Positions 23,401 through 34,785 of a DNA stretch of 64,000 nucleotides are shown piece after piece. Location of the stretch: positions 152,508,390 through 152,572,389 of the forward strand of contig RSEF01000001.1 in assembly GCA_003993805.1 (NCBI GenBank), given 5' to 3'. The notes beneath the pieces are model-generated. The model made no database searches. It was not told where the DNA came from and was given only the letters and a program-made list of their open reading frames with translations. Positions within the stretch are counted from its first letter, which is position 1, and every line of letters starts with the position of its first letter. The DNA is from Himantopus leucocephalus. Lineage: Eukaryota > Chordata > Aves > Charadriiformes > Recurvirostridae. Made by a program: the position numbers and the translations under genes.

Positions 23401-26400
23401 GTGATAAACTGAGAAAGTTAAACAAATTTTAAAATGAAAAAGAAATTCTGAGTACATGAACAACCCTCATCCATGCCTGAATAAAACTGCAATAAAATGA
23501 CTGGTGTCAGTACTGCAGTTGGTGGTATTAATGTGGCTGCTACAATTGCATTTATGGCCCCAGGAACATTGTGCAGTCTTCAAGCTGTACGAGTTTCTGG
23601 CAAGGTCTCACAGTGCAGTTAAGCCACACGCTGCTGTCTTAAGTTACAGGCTCAGGTGGCTTAAAGCTCATCTTTATACAGCTGTAATGGTGCTGGCACT
23701 CAGTGCAGGGATGGTTCCCTCTGGTCCTGCGAGATTTTTCCTGTGAGGTGCTCTATGTTATGCCAGATTGCAGTGAAGACAAGGAAACAAACCTGGACTG
23801 GCTCAACACAGATGCATCAGATGCATACTCTAAAATCTATCAATCAGAATAAAGGACCTGGCCCACTAATTTCTGTTATTAAGTGATTGCGTTTTTTACT
23901 ATTTTAGTGCTTTCTTCTGAAATTAAATGAACTAAAGTTTATTATATGTATAAAGTTCAAATATATTTCCCAGTGTATCAATTAATTAAATCTGTTTTAA
24001 TTCCAACTTTGAGAGACAGAAAAAAAGATTCCTTTCTTAAAATGGTGGAGGGCTGCAGAACATCATTAGGAGTTTTACCGTGCATCTCTTGAGCTGCCTA
24101 ATTTTTGCTTTCAAAACTCCCACAGTCTGCAATTGGCAAGAGTAATAAGTCTCAAAAAGCTTGCCAAAAATTACCGTGCTTCTTTATATATATTTTTTTT
24201 AAGTAATATTTGGACCAAAGTATGCAGTGCTGCTAGGTGAGGCAGTTGTTTCTTTAAGCTTATGGACTAGAAAGCTGTTGGGGAGTGTGTTACTCATGTC
24301 TGAGCTGGTCCTAGTTACGGGAATCCAGTGCACTGAAATTTTGGGCATAACAGCATCTGGAGCTCGCAGAAGTGCTGCTGAGGTTTGGCCAACACACAAG
24401 CAAAAAGACCAGATCTTTCCTAAATAATATATAAAAGTTTTTAAGATATCCCTGCCTGAAAACCTACGCAGCCTGATTAGGAGCTGAAACTTGTACTTGA
24501 TACTTCCTTAAAAAACACTGACGTTCTCATAGAACAGCAAGACCTGCCTACCCGTACGGAAGGTATGTCTTTGTTTTTGAGGTCCAGATCCAATCACCTT
24601 TACATTATGAACAGTCCCACAGAAATTACTGAAAGTTAACTGAAGAGTAAGACAGGATCCAACCTGAGTAAAGGTATCAGAATACAGGCCCAAGCTTTAA
24701 GTAGGGAGTCACAATCTGTGTTTGAATTATAGAAACTGGAGAAACATCCTTAAAAAAATCTCTAAGACTTAAGAAGAGATGTAGAGTAGTTCCCTATGTA
24801 ACCTGCATTCACAAATACATTTGATCAAACATTTTTCAAGTATCATAGTTATCTAAAAACCTTTACTTTGTTGTTGGTGATGTTTTTTATTTGTAGCATG
24901 TATTTTTAAAAGCTTTTCTTCCATGCTCCTGCTTTTTTTAAATATCAGATTTATAGCTTTATTTGCTACAGATTGGGCATAACCAGACCCAATTTTTCAG
25001 TGCTGATCTCGTCAATTTATGTTATACCTGTACAGGAGGAGAAGAGAGCGAGAGCCACGTTCTACTAAATGCAATAGCAGAATGTCTTTTATCTACTGCT
25101 TATGGGTAGCATTAGTATTAACTAGAGTATCAATTACTGCTTTTCTGTTCTTCAAGGATGATCTATACTGGGAAAAGTACTGCGCAGTTCGTTACACTTT
25201 CTTCTCAGTCCCTGGCCAAAGTCTTGTGCTAATCCTGACAGAAGCCTGTGTCTCCATTGCCTCATACCGTGGGTGGTCATTACCAGCAGACCATTTTTTT
25301 CCAATTAGACTAATGCTTTGTAAACACATCTGAATTTTATTATCTGCTGTAGGTAAATCTACAAGGCACAGAGCAAGGAGCGGTCTACCATTTATTCACT
25401 AGAAATGTGACGGATTATCATTTCTATCACACATACCAGTGAGGCATCAGAGGGCAGCAGTCTCCACCCTTTGGCCAGAGAAGAGCAAAACTAAGCCATC
25501 ATATCTGTAGCTAAAAGCCAGATGAAAATTGTATTTTTTTTTTACCTACAGTGGAGGCTCTGAATATAGGAAAGATTCTCATCCTGGTCCAAAATCGAGC
25601 CCCTCAAATTTGGAGATCAGTATTCCAGTTCAGTGAAGCTGGAAACACCAAACATTGCTCATCATATGCTTTACACACATGGACGATCCAGTGGTGCTAC
25701 AACTACACACAAAATCAAATGTAAGCCTATAAATCAGCAGATGTGTGGACTCATCATGGTCTTTTATTGCTGTGCAGAGTGGTTTGGAAATTGTGATATA
25801 GATAAAGGGCTAGCAAGATCTCAGAATAAGACCCACTGATTATTATTGTTAATTCCAAGCAGTTTTGAAATGCTTCACTTCAAGCACACTGAAAATATTA
25901 AATGATGAATTAATTGTTGGTGTAACTGTATTAAAAGGACTAACCTCTTTTTCAGGAATATTTTAAAAGGTCATTTGTAGACACAATAGTCTAATTATTA
26001 GATATCATTATTGATGCAGCAAATAACATGACTTCCAGTGGCTTATCATGGCACAGCTCTCTTCCAGTTATTTTAATGCAAAAGCAAGTTTAAATAAATT
26101 TTATGCCAAATCTTTTGGTTAGTCATCCAGATAAAATGATACCATAGAAAGTTCATCCTGTTCTAGGGAAAAAATATGACAAGCAGTAATTTTCATATGA
26201 AAAGTCAGCATGAATTATTACTAAATTTCAAAATTTTTAAAAGATGAGACTACTGTTCCATGGGGGCTACAAACTGTAGAACAGTAAATTGACTGAAGGT
26301 GAAAGGAGTACTCTAGAAGACACTCATTAACTTCCCTTCTATAGTGAAAAAAACTTCAGCGAATCAGTTTTGAGTCTGCAGGCTCCATTTAAAACTGAAA

Positions 26401-26414
26401 ACAACTGCTCAAGG
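20456..26414. other. Unique AT-rich non-coding sequence
   Basis: I see no transposon, RNA gene or exon. There is an A-rich stretch around 21479-21495 and a T-rich tract at 22720-22740. The segment 23500-23760 has a slightly raised GC content and an 80-codon open frame without recognisable features. The open frame at 25019-25333 (104 codons) is likewise unrecognised. Confidence 0.4.
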
Positions 26415-26474
26415 GCTGTTGAAATGCCACTCAGAAATAATTTTGCTGTTGAAATGCCACTCAGAAATAATTTT
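26415..26474. repeat. Perfect 30-bp tandem duplication (two copies)
   Basis: The unit at 26415-26444 (starting GCTGTTGAAATGCCACTCAG) is repeated without a mismatch at 26445-26474. No N lies here, so unlike the two long duplications in this window it is probably a real, recent replication-slippage event, unless it is a local assembly error. Confidence 0.95.
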
Positions 26475-27489
26475 ATCTGGAGAGAGAAATACCTATGTAG
26501 TGGTTAGGAATGGGTTTGAAAGGATAAGCTAATATAAATTTGAAACAACTGCGCTGCAAAAGGAGGGAAGTATTGGAAAAGACTATTGCACTTTTTTAAT
26601 TCTTATGCTAACTTATTGGGCTATGCTAACACAACACAATGCCAGTATCTAGATTTCATCATTCACAATTCATACTGAAGTTCCTCCTTACCTGTAAGAC
26701 TAATATTTCCCTATTTCATTTGATTTGAGTTTTGAAATAATTAATCCCTTCGGATCTCTGTTTGGCATGTACACACGATAAGCGATTTGGCGAACTGAGC
26801 AACACATGCTTAACTATATGTTGTCATTTGTGTATGCTAAGACACAGGTGTTTAAAAAAAACCCCTTTGGATACACGCTGGAAAAAAAAGTCACTTAGAA
26901 GAACTGGAAGTATTTAAGGTTGGTGGTGTGCTTTTTACCGGGCCATGGTCTAGTAACTGAAATGTTCCCGTCTTTTGCAGAGTCAGGTCTGAACTCTTTC
27001 TACAGGACCTTTTTTGGTTCAAAAGGTCTGTATAGAGGCAGTCCTGTTAGCAAAGCTCGGACTTGAGATTTGAACCTATCACGACCAGTAATGCATTCTT
27101 GCAAGTGTTGCACACTTGTAGAGAAATACCCATCGATTAAGGGAGCAACAAAAATCCAACTTTCAACTCTTCATTTGCTACAACTAATAGCTAAGAAAAT
27201 CACCTGTGTTTTTGATACAAAGCTGAGAAAATGTTTAAAAGTTGTCAATTGTCATTAACAATGTATTACTGTCGTAAATTTTGAGCCTGTACTCCACCAT
27301 TCTTGAGGATATCATGCTTAACTAACACTACTTGTTCAGAAAGGTTGCCTTTCCCAAGGAAACTTTCTTCATTTCCTGGATAGATGTAATTTTGCACCTC
27401 ATTGTACCTTGCAAGATATCCTAGGCTGCTTTTCTTGCAAGGCTGTATTGTGGTGATTTAGCTGAAGCTAACCTTAAACAACTTAAGCA
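26475..27489. other. Unique non-coding sequence
   Basis: No gene, RNA gene or transposon recognised. Confidence 0.4.
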
Positions 27490-27800
27490 ATCTATTTCAG
27501 AGGTACATTTCTGTCTAAGATATGGTTGATTTAGATTTTGTGCTGGCTTTCACAGCCTTGGCTTGGAATTTGATTTGTTTCAGTAATGTCAACACAAAAT
27601 CGCATCTGTGGGCCATAAAAGAGTCCTTACAAAGCTCAGTTGCGNATCTATTTCAGAGGTACATTTCTGTCTAAGATATGGTTGATTTAAATTTTGTGCT
27701 GGCTTTCACAGCCTTGGCTTGAAATTTGATTTGTTTCAGTGATGTCAACACAAAAATCACATCTGTGGGCCATAAAGGAGTCCTTACAAAGCTCAGTTGC
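27490..27800. repeat. Direct duplication of about 155 bp split by one N (probable assembly artefact)
   Basis: Copy 1 is 27490-27643 and copy 2 is 27646-27800, separated by G and N (27645). By eye the copies differ at about five substitutions and one single-base indel. A single-N join flanked by near-identical sequence is the signature of two overlapping contig ends, or two alleles, that the assembler failed to merge. A real tandem duplication of the same sequence is the alternative. The open frame at 27726-27968 partly lies in copy 2 and is not a gene. Confidence 0.9.
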
Positions 27801-29837
27801 ATGGGAGTCACATCAATCAGTCCAGTGGTGAAGCATTTCACTGTTGGCGGAATCCAGAATAATGTTTACATTTACCTGGTGTCTGCTGTGTTCAGAGTAA
27901 CATCCTCATTCTTGCTTCCTTTTCCTGCAACGAAAAATAGCACTTATTCAGAAATGAGAACTAGATGAGATGGGACAATTCTCTCCTTTTTGTGTGCCTT
28001 CTGCCTTAGGAGGCAATATAAATACACGTAGAAATACCCATTTTTCCTCAAAAATCTCGTGAATTTCCTACAAGAAAGTGCAAGACCCAAAATGTTTCTA
28101 AAGAGGAAAGCTTTTTTCTATTTAGAAATAACCTGTTAGGGCAGCTGATCTGTATTTCTAGTTTCTCATGACCTTTAGTCCTTCTGCGTGCCTGACAGCA
28201 TTTCAGCTTGATGCATGGTGCTCTCATAGTTCATTGGCATCTGAGTCTGAAAGTACTTACTGAGTCCAGGAAAACACTCAGAGAATCTATTGCAAGGAAA
28301 TTGCTGTCAGCTCACTTTCATGAAAACAAAGATATCAAGCACATCTTAAAACTCACTAGAGTGCTTGCCTTCAGTTCTCTAAATGGGAAGTTATTCAATA
28401 ACTCCGCTTTCCCTCTCATTTCAAGCCTAATGGGTTTATGAGCCTTTTCGTGAGCCACTGTTGCACATCATGGGATGATACGGTCAAGCTGGATGACAGA
28501 AGATAATGAAGCAATCGAGACACAGATACAACATTACTAAATAAAGGTGCTCTGGGGTTTTTTAGTTCTCAGTCTAAAAGCAGGAAACCTCTTGATTTTT
28601 GAAGTATTTAATTTTTCAATAAAAGGCAACAAACTTCAGCAAGGAGGGAAACTGAATTTCAGTTTTTTATGATCTCATTCACCTTTTGACTCTGTTCCTT
28701 CCCAAATTCCACTGTGCCCTTTTCCTGTTCCATCTGAACACACCTTTCCAACCTCTAATTCAGACATTTTCTGCTCCATTCTCTACCATTTTCTCTTGTC
28801 AAGTACTTCAGTCACACAGATTGTAGCTCTTGAATAAGAAAAGCTGTCCTTTGACTTGCCATCACTTTCTTCGCTGACACTACATCTACTTTCCCAGTTC
28901 AACATCTTCCTCTTTCCTACCACTTGGAAGGTTCAGAAACCCCCTTCTCCCATAGATTATGAACCTGTTTTAGCTTGATTCCAACTGCTTACTCCTAAAT
29001 TCTTGACACCACCTGCCCCCAAGTTGCAATCTTTGCCTTACAACAACTGCTCCCATTTCAGTCTGCAGTTTGTGTGCTTTTTCAGGGCTCTGTTCAACCA
29101 GTCTGTTTGTTTAGCTGTGGCTAAACCTGCATTTCTTCTGCAGCACTGCCTCTGCCTGCAGTCTGTGCTCTGTAAAGAGCGGATATACAAAGTATATTAA
29201 GCATTTACAAAACACGTACTCTGAGTAATAGAGAGATGGGGAGGACAGAAGTGCTGAGGTGACACAAGGAGTGTTGTGTGGGAGTGGAGGTTGGCCATGT
29301 ATGCATTGATATGAATGCAAGTGTATAAACACATAAAAGTGAAATGAGGAGACAAGCAAAATCTGATCAGAGGATTAATCATTTACCTCCTTTGTAAGAT
29401 TTAGTAGACTAAATAGAGCACCTAATTTTCCTAAGCATTTCTTCTCTTCATTTCGCTCAGGCCCATACTCCTCTGGCTGTGAGTATGGACTGTTGGCAAA
29501 AGACCCACCCCAGGCTGAGCAGCCAGGGTGGTGGTACCCAGACACAGCCTTGGCCCCCTGAGCAGCCAGCCCCCTGGAGATTAACTATGGGTGCGGAGCA
29601 AGTCAGACACAGGACCCTTTGGATATGCTGCTCAACACCTTCCAGGTGATCTGTACATTTCCTGCAATTTTTGTCATGTCCAAACAGGCTCAACTAACTA
29701 CACACTTGCAGTTCCATTTGCATAGGCAAGTCTTGTCAGAGCTGCTGCATAAAACAGTTTAACTTCATGTGCTCAGCAAACATGTCCAAAAAATGGCTAG
29801 ATTTTCTTCTCTGGGCAGGTAGCAAACATACTGTCTC
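27801..29837. other. Unique non-coding sequence with a pyrimidine-rich stretch
   Basis: The strand is markedly C/T-rich from about 28690 to 28960. From 29450 to 29837 GC content rises and the sequence has a minus-strand frame of 78 codons (29457-29693) with several cysteines. I cannot assign it, though an old retroviral fragment is possible. No exon recognised. Confidence 0.35.
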
Positions 29838-30872
29838 TTTCCCACAGCATTCTCCTGGAGAAACTGGCTGCTCATGGCCTGGATGGGTGTATTCTTCGCT
29901 GGGTAAAAAACTGGCTGTATGGGCGGGCCCAAAGAATGGTGGTGAATGGAGTTAAATCCAGTTGGCAGCCATTCCCAAGTGGAGTTCCCCAGGGTTCAGT
30001 ATTGGGGCCTGTTTTCTTTAAAATCTTTATCAATGATCTGTACGAGGGGATTGAGTGCACCCTCAATAAGTTTGCAGAAAACACCAAGTTGGGTGGGACT
30101 GTTGATCTGCTTCAAGGTAGGAAGACTCTACAGAGTGATCTGGACAGGCTGGATTGATGGGCCAATGCTATGAGGTTCAACAAGACCAAGTGCCGGGCCC
30201 TGCAGTTGGGTCACAACAACCCCACGCAGCGCTACAGGCTTGGGGAAGAGTGGCTGCAAAGCTGCATGGCAGAAAAGGACCTGGGGGTGTTGGTGGACAG
30301 CCAGTGGAATATGAGCCAGTAGTGTGCCCAGGTGGCCAAGAAGGCCAATAGCATCCTGGCCTGTATCAGGAATAGTGTGGTGAGCAGGCCTTGGGAAGTC
30401 ATCATCCCCCTGTACTCCGCACTGGTGAGGCCCCACCTTGAGGTGCTGCAGCACATCCAAAGAAAAGCAACGAAGCTAATGAAGAGTCTAGAAAACAAGC
30501 TTTTTGAGGACAAGCGGAGGGAACTCGGGTTGTTTAGTCTGGAGAAAAGGAGGCTCGGGGAGACCTTATCATGCTCTACAACTGCCTGAAAGGAGGTTGT
30601 AGTGAGGTGAGGGTCGGTCTCTTCTCCCGAGTAACAAGTGATAGGACAAAAGGAAACGGCCTCTAGTTGTGATGTTAGGAAAAATTTCTTCACCAAAAGG
30701 GTTGTCAAGCATTGGAACAGGCTGCCCAGGGAAGTGATTGAGTCACCATCCCTGGAGGTATTTAAAAGACATGAGACATGGTTTAGTGGTAGAGTTGGCA
30801 GTGCTAGGTTAACAGTTGGACTCGATGATCTTAAAGGTCTTTTCCAACCTAAATGATTCTATGATTCTATGA
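29838..30872 (+). mobile_element. CR1 LINE, 5'-truncated, about 1.0 kb
   Basis: A plus-strand CR1 running from the middle of the reverse-transcriptase domain to the 3' end. It ends in GATTCTATGATTCTATGATT just before 30872, preceded by the GATCTTAAAGGTC block. The left edge is near TTCCCACAGCATTCTCCTGG, where homology to the copy at 46.7 kb starts, so it is 5' truncated. Its coding part is described as a separate pseudogene. An internal deletion relative to other copies removes the LEYCVQFW block. Confidence 0.93.
29849..30856 (+). pseudogene. CR1 ORF2 reverse-transcriptase remnant
   Basis: One main frame can be followed, with breaks. [11 protein letters not shown] block at about 29924-29953, then the [10 protein letters not shown] motif (about 29981), precede the catalytic box, which reads FAEN (within 29936-30157) where CR1 normally has FADD, so two catalytic aspartates are lost. 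In-frame stops follow: TGA at 30155-30157, probably from CGA by CpG decay, and TAG at 30320-30322, probably from CAG. At about 30440 the frame jumps from HLE straight to [10 protein letters not shown], an in-frame deletion of the LEYCVQFW block. Near 30556 a single-base deletion shifts the frame, and the C-terminal [18 protein letters not shown] block is back in the first frame from 30638. The product is inactive. Confidence 0.88.
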
Positions 30873-33800
30873 TTGTATACATAACAGCCCTTGTAGCTGA
30901 TGGGGGTAGACCTAAACCTCTCACTCATTTCCTGGGAGGTTCAGGGAGCACCAGTACCTTACAAGGGATCAGGCTATGGTCAGACTACTCAGGACAGCTG
31001 TTAACACGGTCCATTTAGCAGTTTGTTCAATATGTGTATTTCCATACACCCCCAAATCTGACCTAACTTCTTGTTCCACCAAGTTCTTAAGAAAGTCATT
31101 ATGATTCATCCAGTTAGATGAAATCATTAGCGAGTGTCCAAAAAGGATGAGAGACAGGAGTTCTTTGTGCATTACCTCAGCTATGGCTCCCAGACCCAGG
31201 TGGGGGAAAACACTTCTGTAAAGGAGCTGAGACTCATGTAAGGGGCTACTGGAGGGTCCTCACCGCACCTGGTCGTAGCTCATCCATCAAGTAGCCCCTG
31301 GGATCCCCACCATATGATGCAGACATGTTCCTGATATCTCCTGACCCTTTGAGGTTGGTCAAACAGCACATGATTCATTTTGGCACTTCCTAGTGGATTT
31401 CCCAGCCTGGATCCTTCACTGCGCCAGATAAGGCTCCGAGTTTCTGGATGCCTTAAACTGAAAAGCTCTCAGACTCTACAATGTGCTATACGTGCTGTTG
31501 ACCGATTTAGAAATAAGAACATATACACAGGAGGTGCAACAGCTTGTGTTATAAAAAGAGCTCATTATGTGCAAAATATTTGATTTTGCAATTCACTAAA
31601 ACACCCTACTGTTTTGAGTTCACTTATTACTGGTGTATCAGTATAGCAGACTGGAGTCACAGGAGGAAATGATAATAAACACCTACAAATCTGTAAAACA
31701 AAGCAAAACAAAAAAACCAAGGCAAAACGTATCATATACAAAGATTTCTGGCAGCTGTTGAGAGTTGAGTGAAACAGCCTGATCCAATGAAAGACTTAAA
31801 TATTGGCTGCGGACCTTATATGCATTTCAGACATATAGGCCCAAGATTATACTTCTAAAAAATTACACTCAATTGTTCATCCAGGCTGGAGATACCCCAA
31901 CTTCATTTTTCTCTTTTTTTTTTTTCCCCCATTTTGCTTTAACTTTGGGGAATTATTCGGCATCATGCCTTTTTGCATTCCGAGAAATACCTAGCTCTTA
32001 CAACTTGCGAAATTTTTACTCTGTGTGCCATTGTGCCTATATGATTTGTCTTCAGATATTTATTCTTCATATAAGTGTGCTACTCATGGATATGTATTTA
32101 TTTAATAATTTGATTGACAGGACAGTAACATGTACACTGAATACTTTCCTCTGCAAATTTGTAATTTTTCTGTGCATTTGTTACATCTCCCCTTTTATTA
32201 TTTCAATAGTTCATATTTTTTCTCATTTATTAAAATGAGCAATGTGTAGTACAAGCAGATAATTGTTTGTTTGGTCTGCAGATTTCAGTAGCCGTTACAC
32301 TGTACTTTTTGCACAAAGGTTGTTGTTGGCTTCTTTTAGTTCATCTTCTCTAGCCCTCACAGTTGGATTTTTTTTTTTTTTGTATTATGGCTGTTCATCC
32401 CCTTCTAATTTCTTTACATTATTTGATGACTATTAAATTTATAGGGGTATTTCCTGCCCTCATTTTCTTCCTATGAGTTTTAATTGCTTCTTTTGACCTG
32501 CTGCACGTCTCTTACATTTCCATATCCATAATCATGCTTTATTTTGTTGGGGGTTTTTAATGAACACGGCAATTTCTCTGTAAAAGCAGTGCAAAATTTA
32601 GTCTATTATTTTTTATATTATTTAAATCAAAAAAAATAGAAAGAAAAATTAAAATTTTCCAGGAGAGAACTTGAGAATTTAAGGGTTTGTATTATTTCAA
32701 TATCACTATGGATGTATTTAAAGATATGGATTTTGAATTGGGCCTACATTTTCATTAGATAGCATTCACACTTTCAGTTGTGGTCCTTCTCTGTTCAGGT
32801 GTTGATGTTATGTTAACATCAAATAATTTTACAGAATCTTGCACATCGTTTCTTTCCTGCCGTTTATGCCCTTTGTTCAAATAATATTTAATAAGACTGG
32901 GAACAAAGTTAGGAAAACAGTAAGTTTCCTAAATTCTAAGTTAGATGAACACAGCAGTTTTTGCTTTTCAGATAATGTTTTGGTTGCAAAATAGAATTTC
33001 TTCCACATCAGGATGTCATGTAGAAGCCCATTGCTGTAGAGGAAATTGTTACATTGCCATTGGCGTGCTATGATTTTCCATCACCCGTTACATTGCAGTG
33101 AGCCAGCCAAAAAATTAGTCGAAAACACAGCAGAATTCCAATGTTTTTATTCCCTTTGACAAGTACTAATGTTTATTATTAAGCTGAATAGCATATATTC
33201 CGATGTCACTAAAAATAGCAGCACATAGATCAGAAATGCAGCGTGCCGCAGGCCTAATCTCAGTTTAAACGCTGCAGACATTCGGTTTTGCACATACACT
33301 GAAAAACTGCTGACGCATTAAGCCACTTAAATGCTTGAGAAAATGCATGAGATTAGTATTTTGGGGACTGTGCCAAATGCACGGGGACACAGCCCCCGAG
33401 CACAAGGGCTGCCATGGCCGTGGCCGCAGTGGTTTTTGGCTGGCAGATGATGGTTGTGAGGAAGAGGAAAGAGGTGGAGGCACCACACCACAAACGGGGA
33501 GATGCAGGCACCGGGGCAAGGATTTTGGGTGCGAGGCAGTAGACTGAGTTTCACATGCAGCATGTGGGACTTGGTGGTCTCAAACAACAAAAAAAGTGTG
33601 TTTATCCAGGCATGCTCCCAATACAATGACTTTTGATGGACGTGACTTGGAATGAGAGTTCAGCTCTACTAAAATGCATAACCAGCACTGTGCGGTGCTG
33701 TGTGGACCTGGATTTCATGTTCCACTGGATCCATTACTTCTAAAAGTCAGACCTTTGCTGAATGCACAGTATTTTCTTGACAGCTGCGGAATTCAGTTTT

Positions 33801-34698
33801 GGAAGACAAAAATAACAGTGAATGTTAACGCTGGACAAAATCTTTGCTATAATCCAATCTGCTCCATAAAAGAAGATGTAAGCCATAAAAAAGAACATTA
33901 TTATATTACCCATGAATTCTGCATGAAACCTATTATTCTGGTTCGAGATAGGGTTTTCTTTTCATAGAGCTAACTAACCTTAGTTAAAAATTTTGGACTA
34001 CAATAAGTTCACTGTATTCTTTACTATATCTCAGCATGAGAACTTTTGAGATAAAGTGTAACTTTTCACTTTTGCTCAGAAGAACCACAAAATTTGAAAC
34101 GTTTAGGTATTACTTAGAAAATAAAAAGCAGACTTTATATCAACTCTGGGATGATGGGAACCATGACTGAGTCAGAAAAGTCAGATAGAAAGTTACAGTT
34201 ATTCTATATTTGGTTTCTGAAAGGCAGAATTTTCTTCAAAAGAAAGATTATGATCCAAGATATGACCCTTCTACAATAAAGCCATAGACATTGATTTATA
34301 CTATATTAATCTCTACTATTGAGATTGTAAAAATTTTGATTGTAAAGGCAGTACTGCTAAAATAATCTCCATTTCTGTTATTTTAATTTTGCTCTGGCAG
34401 CGTTTGTCAGAAAGCAATGCAATTTGTGGTGAAATCAAGTTAGCCAGTGCATAATTGAATGCTTGTTTAAGATTTAAGTTGACGTGCAGTTTGACTGCAG
34501 TCTCCAATGTAGTCATTTTCAGAGTTCAAGCATGGAAAATGAAGTCAGCTTCTGTTTTGCAACAAAACAAGAAATATATCTACAAAAATAACTGTCCTGT
34601 CATGATCTAATAATAAAATTTAATTTCAACAAATTAAAATGCATGTTACAATTTAGAGCTCACCAAAAGTTTTTTTTCATACAGCTTTTAAATATAGA
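30873..34698. other. Unique non-coding sequence
   Basis: No gene recognised. From 30885 to about 31420 the sequence is GC-richer and has a minus-strand frame of 67 codons (30969-31172); together with the 29450-29837 flank, this could be an older insertion into which the CR1 landed, but I cannot assign it to any family. T-rich strand composition at 31900-32240 explains a hydrophobic-looking 121-codon frame. A short GC-rich patch lies at 33370-33560. Confidence 0.4.
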
Positions 34699-34785
34699 TT
34701 AATAATAATATATTATAATAATATAATTATATCTTATAATATAATTAATAATATAATATAATTAATAATAATAATATAAAATAAA
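34699..34785. repeat. AT-rich simple repeat (AATAATATT type)
   Basis: About 85 bp made almost only of A and T, built from ATA, AAT and TAAT units with imperfect periodicity. It is a decayed microsatellite likely to vary in length. Confidence 0.9.

Noticed and set aside
27726..27968. 80-codon frame starting inside the second duplication copy
   Set aside because: It depends on a probable assembly artefact and matches no protein.
31873..32238. 121-codon hydrophobic frame resembling a membrane protein
   Set aside because: The hydrophobicity follows from T-rich strand composition (Phe, Leu, Ile codons). No family pattern or conserved motif is visible.
34699..34785. Replication origin or matrix attachment site
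   Set aside because: AT-rich simple repeats are common in such DNA, and nothing beyond composition supports a function.
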